Below, one piece after another: positions 11,695 through 21,565 of a stretch of 64,000 nucleotides of DNA. Position 1 is the stretch's first letter, and every line of letters begins with the position of its first letter. The notes beneath the pieces are model-generated. The model saw nothing but the letters and a program-made list of their open reading frames with translations. It was not told the DNA's origin and made no database searches. This DNA is from Hemerocallis citrina (lineage: Eukaryota; Streptophyta; Magnoliopsida; Asparagales; Asphodelaceae): the NCBI GenBank assembly GCA_017893485.1, contig CM030367.1, positions 90,717,121-90,781,120 of the forward strand, in the 5' to 3' direction. A program made the position numbers and the translations under genes.

Positions 11695-12300
11695 TCGCTG
11701 CTTATGTTAGAGAATCAACGGTTGTGGAAGCAATTCCGAATGGCGAACCACTTCTAACTCGCTGAAGAGCAAGTTATTTGAAGCAGAATCGAGCCAAGTG
11801 TTGGACTCCGAACTCGTCGTTTAAGGGATTCAACGGTTATGGGAGCAATTCCGAATGGCGAACCACTTCTAACCTGCTGAAGAGCAAGTTATTTGAAGCA
11901 GAATCGAGCCAAGTGTTGGACTCCGAACCATCGGTAGAGTTGTTCAACGGCTGTGGGAGCAATTCCGAATGGCGAACCACTTCTAACCCGCTGAAGAGCG
12001 AGTTATTTGAAGAGGAATCGAGCCAAGTGTTGGACTCCGAACTCGTCGTTTGAGGGATTCAACGGTTGTGGGAGCAATTCCGAATGGCGAACCACTTCTA
12101 ACCTGCTGAAGAGCAAGTTATTTGAAGAGGAATCGAGCCAAGTGTTGGACTCCGAACTCGTCGTTTGAGGGATTCAACGGTTGTGGGAGCAATTCCGAAT
12201 GGCGAACCACTTCTAACCAGCTGAAGAGCAAGTTATTTGAAGCAGAATCGAGCCAAGTGTTGGACTCCGAACTCGTTGTTTAAGGTTAGTAAGTTGCGGG
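11695..12300 (-). repeat. R1 tandem array B (115 bp, five units)
   Basis: The phrase 'caattccgaatggcgaacc' recurs at 11731, 11846, 11960, 12075 and 12190, a period of 114-115 bp. The units are highly similar and a diverged partial unit follows to 12340. It lies directly downstream of gag. R2 carries about two and a half diverged units of the same kind at 59350-59640. Confidence 0.92.
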
Positions 12301-12573
12301 AGCAGCCATGTAGAAGAAGCTGGACTCCGAACCCACTATTTAAGAGAGAAGCAAGAGCAATAATTTTTAATGAAAAGATGTAAAATTTGAAATAAACTAA
12401 GTGGCCGCTTCAATAGGGCGAGCCATTATTACATGCTATCGGCCGGGTTACAAGCATCAGCCTTATTGAAAATCAGGGTCCTACTTCTACAATAAGGTGA
12501 AGACCTCTTGGGAGGAGCTGGGAGATTCTGAGTCTTAAAGCTCGGTGGGCCCTTCGGTTCGTTTGTTGGCTCC
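12301..12573 (-). other. R1 spacer between array B and gag stop
   Basis: A short non-coding spacer. It contains a phrase on 'gcggccacttagtttatttcaa' that is shared with R2 at 59248-59275, so it is part of the family consensus. Confidence 0.6.
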
Positions 12574-14346
12574 TCAGGGGGGAAGCTCGGCCCCCTCTTT
12601 TTGGACGAACTTGGTCAGGTGCCCCCGCTGTATGAGTTCTTCGATCTCCTCCTTCAGAGCCTGACAATCTTCCGTATCGTGGCCGTGGTCCCTGTGAAAG
12701 CGGCACCACTTATCCTTGTTCCTCTTCTTGCCAGGTGTATTCATTCTCGGGGGAGCACGGAGGAGCCCTTCCTTGTCCACCTCCATAAGAACTTCTGATA
12801 TATTGGCAATGAGGTGGGTGAACTTCTCAAACCGAGGAGTCGGGCGACGCTGTCCATTGCCGTCCTTCTGGGATTTTTGGGAGCCCTCTTCGCTTGTGCT
12901 CTTCCGTTTGTTCCCGGAAGATGTCTCCTCAAAGCCCGGGAGATTCTCGGCTTCTTCGGCCCGAATGTACTTCTCGCTCCTAAGAAGGAGGTCGGCGAAA
13001 TTATGTGGGGGCTTCTTGGCAAGGGAGGAGCGAAGGCTAGAGTTGAGGACGTTCGATTGGAAGGCGGCCACTGCAACAGGCTGGTCAAGGGAAGCAATGG
13101 ATCTCACTTCTACAATGAACCTCCTCACATAGTCTCTCAACTTCTCTCCCTTCTCCTGGCGGAGCTGGAGTAACGAGATGTTAGTCTTCTCCGTGTGTCT
13201 GCTACTCACAAAATGAGTGATGAAGAGGCTCTCGAATTGCTCGAAGGAGAATATGGAAGACGGGGCGAGGCAGGAGTACCACTCCCGAGCCGAACCCTTA
13301 AGAGTGGCGGGGAAGGTTTTGCACAGCAAAGCATCGGAAGCTTGGTGGATTAGCATGAGGGTCTTAAAGCTTTCGATGTGGTCCACGGGGTCCGACTCCC
13401 CCGAGTAAGTTTCGAACTTCGGGGGTTCGAAACCTCTTGGGATAGGAGCTTCCATGATGGTCCGGGAGAAGGGAGGTCTGCTCGGGCGGATGGTCCTTCC
13501 TCTTAACTCCTCATCCTTGTCTATTCGGCCGATGCGCCTCTCCATCTCGTGGAGACGGCGGTAGAGAGCATCATCCCTTTGATGATAGTCAAACGAGCCT
13601 CTGGACTCGTCTTCATAGGAAGGGGAGCGACGACGGTAGCTCTGTGAGCGGCAAGGGCTAGGCATGCGCTGTTGGTTGCTAGGAGCCGGAGGAGGAGTTA
13701 TGGACCGATGGTGAGGACTTTGGACCCGTGGAAGGGTAGGAGCCCTCTGAGCATTGTTATTGTTGGGTCAGAGGTTGAAGGCTTGCAAAACCGTTGCTTG
13801 AAACTGTTGGAACTCGGCGCGAGTGATGGGTGCCTCATCATTCCTTGACTGGTGCCGACCGGTAGGGGAGTGGTGTCTCCTCCTATGATGCTCAGGGGAC
13901 TCTCTCCGTCCTCTTCGGGTAGGGGACCCTCTATAGTCTCGGTGATGAGGATTTCGCTCATCTGGACGTTGCTGGCGGGAGGCTCCCTCTCGGGCCCGCT
14001 TTTCATCCAGACGGCGGCGAAGATCCCCATCTTTCTGCCGATTGAGGACGGTATTTCGAAGGTCGGGGGCCTGAGGACTGTGGGAGGCGTAAGAGTCCGT
14101 AGAGGCATTGTGTATCGAGATGCGGTCCTGATGGAAAGGTTGCTTTTGCTTCTGCGAGTTAGGACCAGCGGGACCGTTAGGGGGTTGCTGATTCAGAAAA
14201 GGAGGCTGGTCCTGTTGGAAATGGTCCTCGGCCGAAGGAGGAAGTTGCCCCTGCTGCGGAGCGGGATGGACGGGGACTTCCTGCTGTTGATCAACATGGT
14301 TGGGTCCACGGTTGGACCCCCTGGATCTTACTTTTCTGGGAGGCAT
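12574..14346 (-). pseudogene. R1 Gag (capsid/nucleocapsid), one in-frame stop
   Basis: The frame from ATG at 14346 to the stop at 12574 spans 590 codons, exactly the length of the R2 Gag. A single TGA at 13768-13770 interrupts it. The N-terminal third is Arg/Pro/Gln/His-rich and basic. The middle is a Ty3/gypsy-type retrotransposon Gag capsid domain, recognisable by 'DHIESFKTLM', 'AREWYS', 'FITHFVSSR' and 'LRDYVRRF'. Near the C-terminus 'CRFHRDHGHDTEDC' has CX2HX4HX4C spacing, a CHHC variant of the zinc knuckle found in Athila/Tat-type Gags. No polymerase follows. It would form virus-like particles around element RNA if read through, but the stop makes this copy probably defective. Confidence 0.88.
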
Positions 14347-14399
14347 GGCTGGAGAAGAGCTAGTTGACGAGGAAGAGGCGGGGGCTATTCGTATGGGTT

Positions 14400-14415
14400 C
14401 CCACAGACGGCGCCA
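14400..14415 (-). promoter_or_regulatory. R1 primer-binding site (tRNA-Asp-like)
   Basis: Three bases inside the 5' LTR edge the minus strand reads TGGCGCCGTCTGTGGG. Its first nine bases complement the 3' end of plant tRNA-Asp (…ACGGCGCCA); the rest does not match. R2 has the same site. Confidence 0.7.
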
Positions 14416-14418
14416 ATC

Positions 14419-15037
14419 TGTTACGGCTGATTCTGGTGTGGGGGTATACATATACAATTTGTGGGTTCGTGGAAAGACCTGAATAGCGAATCCACACCTG
14501 TTCGTCAGAGTTGGGCTGCTGACTCCCGCTGTTCACCTGCAAGGAAGTGCGATACACCGGGGTTGATCCCGGCGACGCACCCTCCGACGCTCTTGTCAGT
14601 AACCAGTGATGATTAAAAAAGAGCTTAAGTTGGCAAAAGAGTGATTAACCTGTAACAGTGGTAGGTGGGGGGTATTTATAGTCGCCATTGGGATCAGATT
14701 AGGAATGTGATTCCTGTGATCTGATAAGGCGTAAAATCCTCGTAATCAGATTAGGAATGTAATATCTTAATTCCCGGTGAGAGGATAGTCGCGAATCAGG
14801 CCCGTTGATTTGGTTCAATCAGAGACCCTAATTCTATCCTGTCGGACTGGGTTTGTATCGGGTCGAGACCCGTACCCAGTTGAGGTGGATCCGTTCGCGG
14901 GTTATTGGATCTGTGAGAAGGAGACCCAGTACCCGCTTCGGACCCGTTAGTAGGTGAAATTACCGTTTTACCCCTGAGCTTTAAGATTCGTCTCTGATGT
15001 GAACGGTCCCGATTTAATCCTATTTTTAGCCATATCA
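14419..15037 (-). repeat. R1 5' LTR (619 bp) with TATA box
   Basis: Partner of 7383-8001. On the minus strand a TATAAATA at 14673-14680 lies in the middle of the LTR and is the likely promoter. R2 has the same element at the matching place. Confidence 0.92.
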
Positions 15038-15042
15038 CATAC

Positions 15043-16014
15043 AATTATATATGTTGACATTTGTAATTAATATGCATATTTTTTCAAGGCAATAACTCAT
15101 TGTTTTACTGTCTCATTTCTAATTAACATGATGGCAATTAGTTTCTTCATCATAGCAAAAGTTTCTACAATTCATGGCACATACATTAGCATGGTTTTGT
15201 TCTACATTTATCACATCAACTTAATCTATACTACTCATTTAATCATTACTAGCATGCATTTCCTACATTTAGAAAGCACAAGATTACCCACCTCTTATGA
15301 AGAAATTGCAAACAATAAGATGAGGCACAACTTCTAGGGACTCCTAGTTCCAACAAACAACTCCTAGTCATTCTCCTCCTAGCAAGAGCACTCCAAAAAG
15401 CCTCCAATGCAACAAGAACACTCTCTAACTCTCTTTCTTTTTCCTCTCTCTAGTTTGTTTTGTTTTTGTGTGAAATGAGAAGAAAGAACAAGGGTATTTA
15501 TAGGACAAAAGAAGGGCTAAAATGCAAATTTCATTCACCTAATAATTACCTACTCACCTTTTCACTTTCCCACCACCCCACCTCTCCATCTCCCATAACC
15601 TCCCGACCTCTCTCTCTTCATAACCGACCGACCCACTCTCTCTCTCCTTTACACGTGCGCGTGTTGTGCACTAGTACGCACACACACACAAAATTAAATA
15701 CAATTCCTATAATTCTAATATGTGTATAAAAAGTTGTTACATGTCATGTGTGAGTCCATGCACAACAAAAAATGGGATTTAATTAATGGGCTTGTCTTGT
15801 GGGCTTGCTTTTTAATTAATTAATTTAATTAGTCTAGTGGTCTAGAATCCATTCTTAGGTCCATGGGTTTAATGAAAGACTAAGAGAATACTCATGCATG
15901 CTAAAATAATAAATGAGAGTAAGAAAAATAAAGATGGAAAAATTAGCACGTGCATCGTACGTACAAAATTGAAAATTTTGTATTTTTAATTAAAATAAAA
16001 TACGGGATGTTACA
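15043..16014 (-). repeat. Continuation of T1 3' LTR right of R1
   Basis: It continues the reading that breaks off at 7382, as judged from the uninterrupted partner at 25430-26412. It includes a short CA microsatellite (15676-15691) and C/T-rich sequence. The boundary GGGATGTTACA is at 16014. Confidence 0.85.
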
Positions 16015-16110
16015 GCACTCTCTCCTTAGAATAGTTCCGTCCTCGGAACTACACTTAAGAGTGACAAAAAAAAACAAAGAAAAGAAAAGAATAGAAAAGA
16101 GTTACAATTT
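16015..16110 (-). promoter_or_regulatory. T1 polypurine tract and short 3' untranslated region
   Basis: On the minus strand AAGGAGAGAGTGC lies immediately before the 3' LTR. The same tract, AAGGATGGAGTGT, occupies this place in T2. Confidence 0.75.
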
Positions 16111-16638
16111 TTAGTTGAAAAGCTCAAGATGATCTCTCATCATCCTTTCCTCTGATTCCCAAGTGGCCTTTTCAACAAATGGGTTCCTCCAAATAACCTT
16201 GACCATAGGTATTGTCTTATTTCTCAAGACCTTCTCTCGACGATCCACAATCTCTACTGGATGCTCTGCATAGCTCAAATCCAATTGCAAACCCTCTGGC
16301 ACTTCTAGCAAATGATGACTCGGATCCGGGATATAACCTCGTAACATAGACACATGAAAGACATTGTGCACTTAGGCCAACTCTTCCGGTAATTCTAACT
16401 GATAAGCTGTCTTCCCAATCCTTTTCAATATCTTATAAGGGCCTATGTATCTCGGGGCTAATTTTCCTCCCCTTCCAAAACGAATCACCCCCTTGGTCGG
16501 AGACACCTTCACAAAGACAAAGTCACCTTCTCCAAACTCCAGGTCTCTCCTCCAGTTGTCGGCATAACTCTTCTGCCTGCTCTGTGCGTCGACTAACCAC
16601 TTCCTGATCAGCTCGATCTTTTCTGAGGTCTGCTGCAC
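16111..16638 (-). pseudogene. T1 integrase C-terminus and chromodomain
   Basis: Two frames separated by a TAG that replaces a Gln codon (16372) encode the integrase C-terminal region ('GKLAPRYIGPYKIL', a GPY-type motif) followed by 'VHNVFHVSML' and a chromodomain-like end. The chromodomain contains 'EIVDRREKVLRNK', 'VKVIWRN' and 'ATWESEERM'. Such chromodomains are known in plant chromoviruses to steer integration toward particular chromatin. A frameshift separates this segment from the integrase core. Confidence 0.85.
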
Positions 16639-17150
16639 AATCTCCGGCCTATATAGCTGTCGTTCCCCACTTCATACCAACATACCGGTATCCTGCACTT
16701 CCTTCCATACAGAGCCTCATACGGCACCATCCCAATGCTCGTATGGAAACTGTTGTTGTAGGCAAATTTCACAAGAGCCAAATGCTTCTCCCAACTGCTA
16801 CCAAAGTCCAACACACAACATCTCAGCATATCTTCCAGTACCCTATTGACTCTTTCAGTTTGCCCATCAGTTTGAGGATGAAAGGTCGTACTGAAATCAA
16901 TCTTCGTCCCCAAAGCTGCTTGAAGACTTCTCCAAAAATGCAAAGTGAAACGCGCATCTCGGTCAGATACTATCGATAGCGGAACTCCATGAAGATTCAC
17001 AATCTTGCCAACATACAACTCGACCAGCTTCTCCATCGACCAAGTAAGCTTCATCACTAAAAAGTGAGCCGATTTGGTGAGTCGGTCCACTATCACCCAA
17101 ATTGCATCATTGCCCTTGGAACTTTTGGGCAAACCTGTGATAAAGTCCAT
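16608..17150 (-). pseudogene. T1 integrase catalytic core
   Basis: The core shows '[10 protein letters not shown]', the first catalytic Asp region '[12 protein letters not shown]', the second Asp in '[10 protein letters not shown]' and the Glu in '[14 protein letters not shown]', i.e. a complete DDE set. The frame shifts near 16640, after 'VCWYEVG', into the chromodomain-containing frame. It would catalyse insertion of the cDNA. It is interrupted upstream by a stop between 17151 and 17168. Confidence 0.87.
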
Positions 17151-17168
17151 GCTGATACAATCCCACTT

Positions 17169-17456
17169 TCACTCCGAGATGGGTAATGGCTGCAACAAAC
17201 CTCCGGGTTTCTGATTCTCAGCTTTGACTTGCTGACAAACTGCACACCTGGCAACAAACTCAGCCACATCTCGCTTCATCCCTGGCCACCAGAAATATAG
17301 CTTTATGTCCTTGTACATCTTGGTACTCCCTGGATGCACGGATAATAAAGTAGCATGTGCTTCCTGAATAATACTCTCCTTCAGTTCCGCTTGATCTGGC
17401 ACACACAGCCGCTCTCCAAACCAAAACACTTCATCCTTCACCTGAAATTCTGCCAA
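17169..17456 (-). pseudogene. T1 integrase zinc-binding (HHCC) domain
   Basis: It contains 'EAHATLLSVHPGSTKMYKD' and 'ARCAVCQQVK', the His-His-Cys-Cys set typical of gypsy integrases. It is separated from the RNase H frame by about 300 bp that carries stops. Confidence 0.82.
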
Positions 17457-17760
17457 CCTGCCCCATCATCTCTTAAATCTGTGGATTGGTCTTCTGACTG
17501 TCGATGATTCTGTCTCTCAAAGTAGGATGAATCCTTAACTGAGCTAAGGAAGCTCCCAAACCTTACAAAACCATCTCAATCCCTATTCGGTCAACCTCCT
17601 CTGCCAACTTCTCCTGAGTTGTGATCAATCGGGACAAACTACACTTCCTGCTGAGCGCATCAGCCACAACATTGGCCTTGCCCGGATGGTACTTGATCTC
17701 AGGTCAGATATCCTCCAACACTTCTAACCATCTCCTCTGCCTCAGATTCAAGTCCCTCTG

Positions 17761-18123
17761 CTAATAGATATACTTCAGACTCTTATGATCCATGTACATG
17801 CTGACCTTCTCCCCGTACACGTAGTGCCTCCACTGCTTCAAAGCAAAGATGATCGCTGCTAACTCCAGATCATGGATTGGGTAATTCTTTTCATGCGGTC
17901 TCAACTGTCTAAACCCATAAGCTATTACCTTTCCCTCTTGCATCAGCACACAACCTAAACCACGATGGGAAGCATCACTGTAGACATCATATTCGACTCC
18001 TGCTCTTGGCAAAGCCAAAATGGAAACGGTAGTCAACCTTCCCTTCAACTCCTGAAAGCTAGCTTCACACTGCTCCGACCATTTGAAACTCACATTATTC
18101 CTTGTAAGCGCTGTGAGTGGCAT
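17761..18123 (-). pseudogene. T1 RNase H
   Basis: It starts in the RT connection ('[15 protein letters not shown]') and continues to a Ty3-type RNase H: '[15 protein letters not shown]', '[16 protein letters not shown]' and '[10 protein letters not shown]'. It ends at a TAG where related elements have Gln. It would degrade the RNA strand during reverse transcription. Confidence 0.85.
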
Positions 18124-18141
18124 AGCTATCGGGGCATAGCC

Positions 18142-19136
18142 CTAAATAAATCTTCTGTAGTATCCAGTTAAATCCAGAAAGCTCCTAATCTCTTTCACTG
18201 TGGTTGGTCTTGGCCAATCTTTCACTGCCTCAATCTTCTGTGGGATAGTAGCCACTCCCTCCTTAGAAAGGATGTGACCCAGGAAGGCGACTTCGGTTTT
18301 CCAGAAGTCACATTTGGACAGCTTCGCATACAGTTTCTGCTCCTGTAGCTTCTTCAGTGCCTCTGCTAGGTGCTCGGCATGCTTTTCTTCGGACTTGGAA
18401 TAGACCAATATATGGCGTCGATGAACACAACGACAAAAGAATTGATGAACGGTCACAGGACCCTGTTCATCATGTCCATGAAGATAGCAGATGCATTGGT
18501 TACTCCAAACGGCATGACTAGAAACTCATAGTGACCATGCCCAGTTTGGAAAGTCGTCTTGTGCACATCTTCTTCCTTTACTCGGACTTGGTGATATCCT
18601 GACCGCAAGTCTATCTTGGAGAAAATAGCTACTCCTTGTAGACGGTCGAATAGATCATCGATTCGAGGAATTGGATACTTGTTCTGTACTGTAACCTTGT
18701 TCAACTCTCTGTAGTCGATACACATTCTCATTGATCCATCCTTCTTCTTCACCAAAAGAACTGGGGCTCCCCAAGGTGACGCATTTGGCCTGATGAATCC
18801 TTTGCTCAACAACTCTTCAATCTGCTTCTTGATCTCATCTTGCTCAACCGGTGCCATTCTGTATGGTGCCTTGGAAATATGTGCACTCCCTGGCTGAACG
18901 GTGATGCTGAACTCTACATCTCGATGAGGAAGCCCAGGTAAATCTTCAAGAAACACTGCTGGAAAATTCCGGACCACTAGAATTTGCCTCACTTCTTCAG
19001 GAACCTTCTGCTCCACCAAAGCTGCAACCAACTGCTTACACTTCCTCTTCCCTTGAAATGTAGCTGCTGGTTCTCCTGGTGCCTTCACCACAACTTTCTT
19101 GCTCTTGCACTCAATAGTGGAACTGTAAACTGACAT
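18142..19136 (-). pseudogene. T1 reverse transcriptase, frameshifted at the catalytic motif
   Basis: The fingers and palm are well preserved from 19136: '[18 protein letters not shown]', '[20 protein letters not shown]' and '[12 protein letters not shown]'. At about 18420 the catalytic 'FIDD' loop is broken: the frame reads FID then shifts, and 'ILVYSKS' continues in another frame to 18142. A stop also appears at 18453. RT function is therefore lost exactly at the metal-binding site. Confidence 0.88.
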
Positions 19137-19400
19137 CTAGTCTATGCCAATAATGATGTCAACCCCCAAAACCGCCAACTCAATGAGGTTGATACCAAAG
19201 AGCCTGCCTCCGATCTCAAGATCACACCCTTCATAATATCGGTCAGTAGTCAAGTTTTTTCCTGATGGAGTAGCCACAGATAGAACTTTGCCAGGAAAAG
19301 TTTTAGGTTCGACTCCCAATCGTTTCGCAAATGAGGGTGACACAAATGTGTGTGATGATCTCGTATCAAAAAAAATTGATGCTTTTATTCCATTTATTTG
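19137..19400 (-). pseudogene. T1 aspartic protease with altered active site
   Basis: The retropepsin-like fold is recognisable from 'SHTFVSPSFAKRLGVEP' and 'LGVDIIIGID'. The catalytic Asp-Thr-Gly reads Asp-Thr-Arg here (GGA to AGA), while T2 keeps DTG. A TAG at 19137-19139 replaces the Trp of the conserved 'DWMS' in T2. Confidence 0.82.
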
Positions 19401-19531
19401 AATATCTCCTATTACATAAGAGTACTCTCATTACATAACATTTATTACATAAGTGGAAAAGCAACAAAGCAACTAAACATCATCTCTCATACCCGTGATG
19501 ACGTTGTCCACATTATCAGCATCGGCCTCGG

Positions 19532-20543
19532 TCAAAGCAAACATTTGCCCCTACCAGAATTGCTTCTGCCTTGGGTTGGACTGCTTCTGACTCGGCCCTT
19601 CCCGCTAAAGCTGAGGGGAAAATGGCTTGATGTGGCCCTCCTTTCCACAAAGATAACAAGTCTTGCCTGTCTACGACTTAATACACCAGACGATATGTGG
19701 CCTGCCTCTCCACACTTGTAGCAAATGGGTACCCTTCCAGTCACTGCAACAGCATTCGCTCCGGTTGGTTTGAAATGTTGTGCTGGGGGCTGTCCCGTGA
19801 AATTGCCCAGCGCTGTAGGCCTCTTGCCAATGCTCCAATTATTCCTCTTGACATGCACTGCCTAGAACTAGTTCATATCTGCCTCAGTAGCGGCAGCCCT
19901 CCTAACCAACTTCTCAAATCTTCGGATACCTAGGGGTATCATGCGGGTCCTCAAGCTTGGCCTCAACCCTTGCTCAAACTTCTGCGCTTTCTTGGCTTCG
20001 TCCTGAACCATTTCCGGCGCATACCTTGAGAGTTTGTTGAATTTGGTCTCATACTCCTGCACTGTCATACCTCCCTTGCTGCAAACCTAAAAATTCTATA
20101 GCCTTCTTCTCTTGAACATCCATGGAAAAATAGTGTCTCCTGAATTCTCTATGAAACTTTTCCCAAGTAAGCTGCACATTGCCCAAAGTCCTCCTCAGTG
20201 ATTGCCACCAAACTCCGGCATCTTTCTTTAGTTGAATGGTGGCCAACTTCACCTTACTTGCCTCAGGGGTCTCTAACACTTCAAAGACTGTCTTAATCTG
20301 CCTAATCCAGTCGTTAGCAGCATCTGGATTAGCCTGGCCCTCAAACACAGGTGGCTTCATCCTTTTGAATGAATCTACCAGCCTAATTGCTTCGGGGACC
20401 TGCACACCTGGCCTTGTCCCTCTGTTCCCGGTGATATTGGCAGCGAAAGCATTTAAGGTCTGATATACTCGAGCTAGTTCGGTCTCCAAATCTAGCCCAT
20501 TCTCACCACTATGCCCTTCGCCGTTCCCGTTCCTTTGTGCCAT
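19532..20543 (-). pseudogene. T1 Gag with frameshifts
   Basis: The start is taken at ATG 20543 ('MAQRNG'). The capsid region has 'PPVFEGQANPDAANDWIRQ' and 'VWWQSL'. A frameshift near 20060 ('LQQGRYDS') moves into 'MTVQEYETKFNKLSRYAPEM'. The nucleocapsid has two knuckle remnants, CYKCGEAGH and CYLCGKEGH, in different frames, and the last Cys of the knuckle appears lost. The homologous Gag in T2 (40321-41331) keeps one clear CCHC knuckle. Confidence 0.83.
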
Positions 20544-20694
20544 TTCTGAGTCATAAAATTCATCATTAATCATTATAAATAACATAAATAACATCTCTTC
20601 AACAAAATTTATTCGTTCCGAAATTAAACTTTTTACATTCAGAAAGAAAAACTTACTTCAGTACATCCATTACATCCTTTCAACAAAAGACATC

Positions 20695-21174
20695 CTAGAT
20701 TCTACAGTTTCTCTTGGCTGCTCTGAGCTCTTCCCATAGTTCCTGGATTTCCATCTTCATATCTTCAAATCTCTGATGCCGCTCCTGCTTGTCCAAGCGA
20801 GTGAGGTGGTCCAACTTGGCAAAGTGTGGATCATTCACATGCTAAACCTTCTCGAGTTCGCACACTTGAAAACTCAGCTCCTGAATGCGCTCCTTATCTT
20901 CTGTCCGTTGCACTTCCAAGTGGTTTACTCTCCACTTTTGAGCATCCAATTCTCTTCGAAGAGAAGCAACAATATAATCTTGGTCATCTGGAATGAGTTC
21001 TTCATCTGAGGATTCTTCAGGGAAATCAAGCGAAGGTGGAGTAATCTCTCTGGACTCGGGAAATTCCTCTTCTATCTCCTCTGGGTCTTCTTCTTCCTCC
21101 ATTGGCTCTTCCTTTTCATCCTCGAAGGGGACAAACCAATGTGCCTCATTCTGGGGATCATGCTGATTGGCCAT
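20695..21174 (-). pseudogene. T1 extra ORF between primer site and gag (acidic plus coiled-coil)
   Basis: ATG at 21174 opens 160 codons ending at TAG 20695-20697, with one internal TAG (20842-20844). The first half is extremely acidic ('EEPMEEEEDPEEIEEE', 'SSDEELIPDD'). The second half has heptad-like Leu/Glu/Arg sequence suggesting a coiled coil ('SLRRELDAQKWRVNHLEVQR', 'MEIQELWEELRAAKR'). T2 and T3 hold a homologue: 'DPEEFEEE' then PESREIT is shared. I do not recognise the family. It could be a separate protein, an accessory factor or part of a long translated leader. Confidence 0.65.
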
Positions 21175-21317
21175 CTTATAGGAAAAAGAGGAGGAAATGT
21201 CATCATATAGAGCAACACAAACATAAGTTACTTACATTTAAATCTCTATAAGTTGAAACTCACACTCTAATGTCCACTCTAGGGTGTCATTCCTTATAAA
21301 TTTGAACTACTTATGAA

Positions 21318-21334
21318 GCGTGGCTCTGATACCA
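21318..21334 (-). promoter_or_regulatory. T1 primer-binding site (tRNA-iMet)
   Basis: On the minus strand TGGTATCAGAGCCACGC lies three bases inside the 5' LTR edge. It complements the plant initiator tRNA-Met 3' end. Confidence 0.92.
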
Positions 21335-21565
21335 CTCTGTAACTCTCCGAATTCCAAATATGACTGAATTCGAAGTTCCACAGGATCTTTACACTTCACT
21401 TCATACAATTTTACAAGGAAATTTGAACTTTTCATAATACAACAGTCCTTTACATTTATTTACACAGCAGAAGGTAAAATAAAGTACAATAATGAAAATT
21501 ATACAATTGCAACATCTTTAACATTTAAATAAATCAACAGCAGCATATCAATTTTATATCTTCAT

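Larger units (their letters stand above)
7383..15037 (-). mobile_element. R1: gag-only, non-autonomous LTR retrotransposon
   Basis: Two 619 bp LTRs (7383-8001 and 14419-15037) begin and end TG...CA and are flanked by perfect CATAC target duplications (7378-7382 and 15038-15042). The internal region runs, in element order on the minus strand: a tRNA-Asp-like primer site, gag (14346 to 12574), a 115 bp tandem array, a second mixed 97/117 bp array, GC-rich spacer with a third repeat, an AT-rich block and a polypurine tract. No protease, RT, RNase H or integrase is visible in any frame. It belongs to the same family as R2. The LTRs differ at roughly 24 of 619 positions by eye. Confidence 0.92.
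5370..16014 (-). repeat. T1 3' LTR (interrupted by R1 at 7383-15037)
   Basis: LTR sequence occupies 5370-7382 and resumes at 15043, about 2.98 kb once R1 and one target-site copy are removed. It starts TGTAACGCCCCG and ends GGGATGTTACA. The right part matches 24384-26412 closely. A minus-strand TATAAATA lies at 15495-15502, followed downstream by a C/T-rich leader. Confidence 0.85.
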
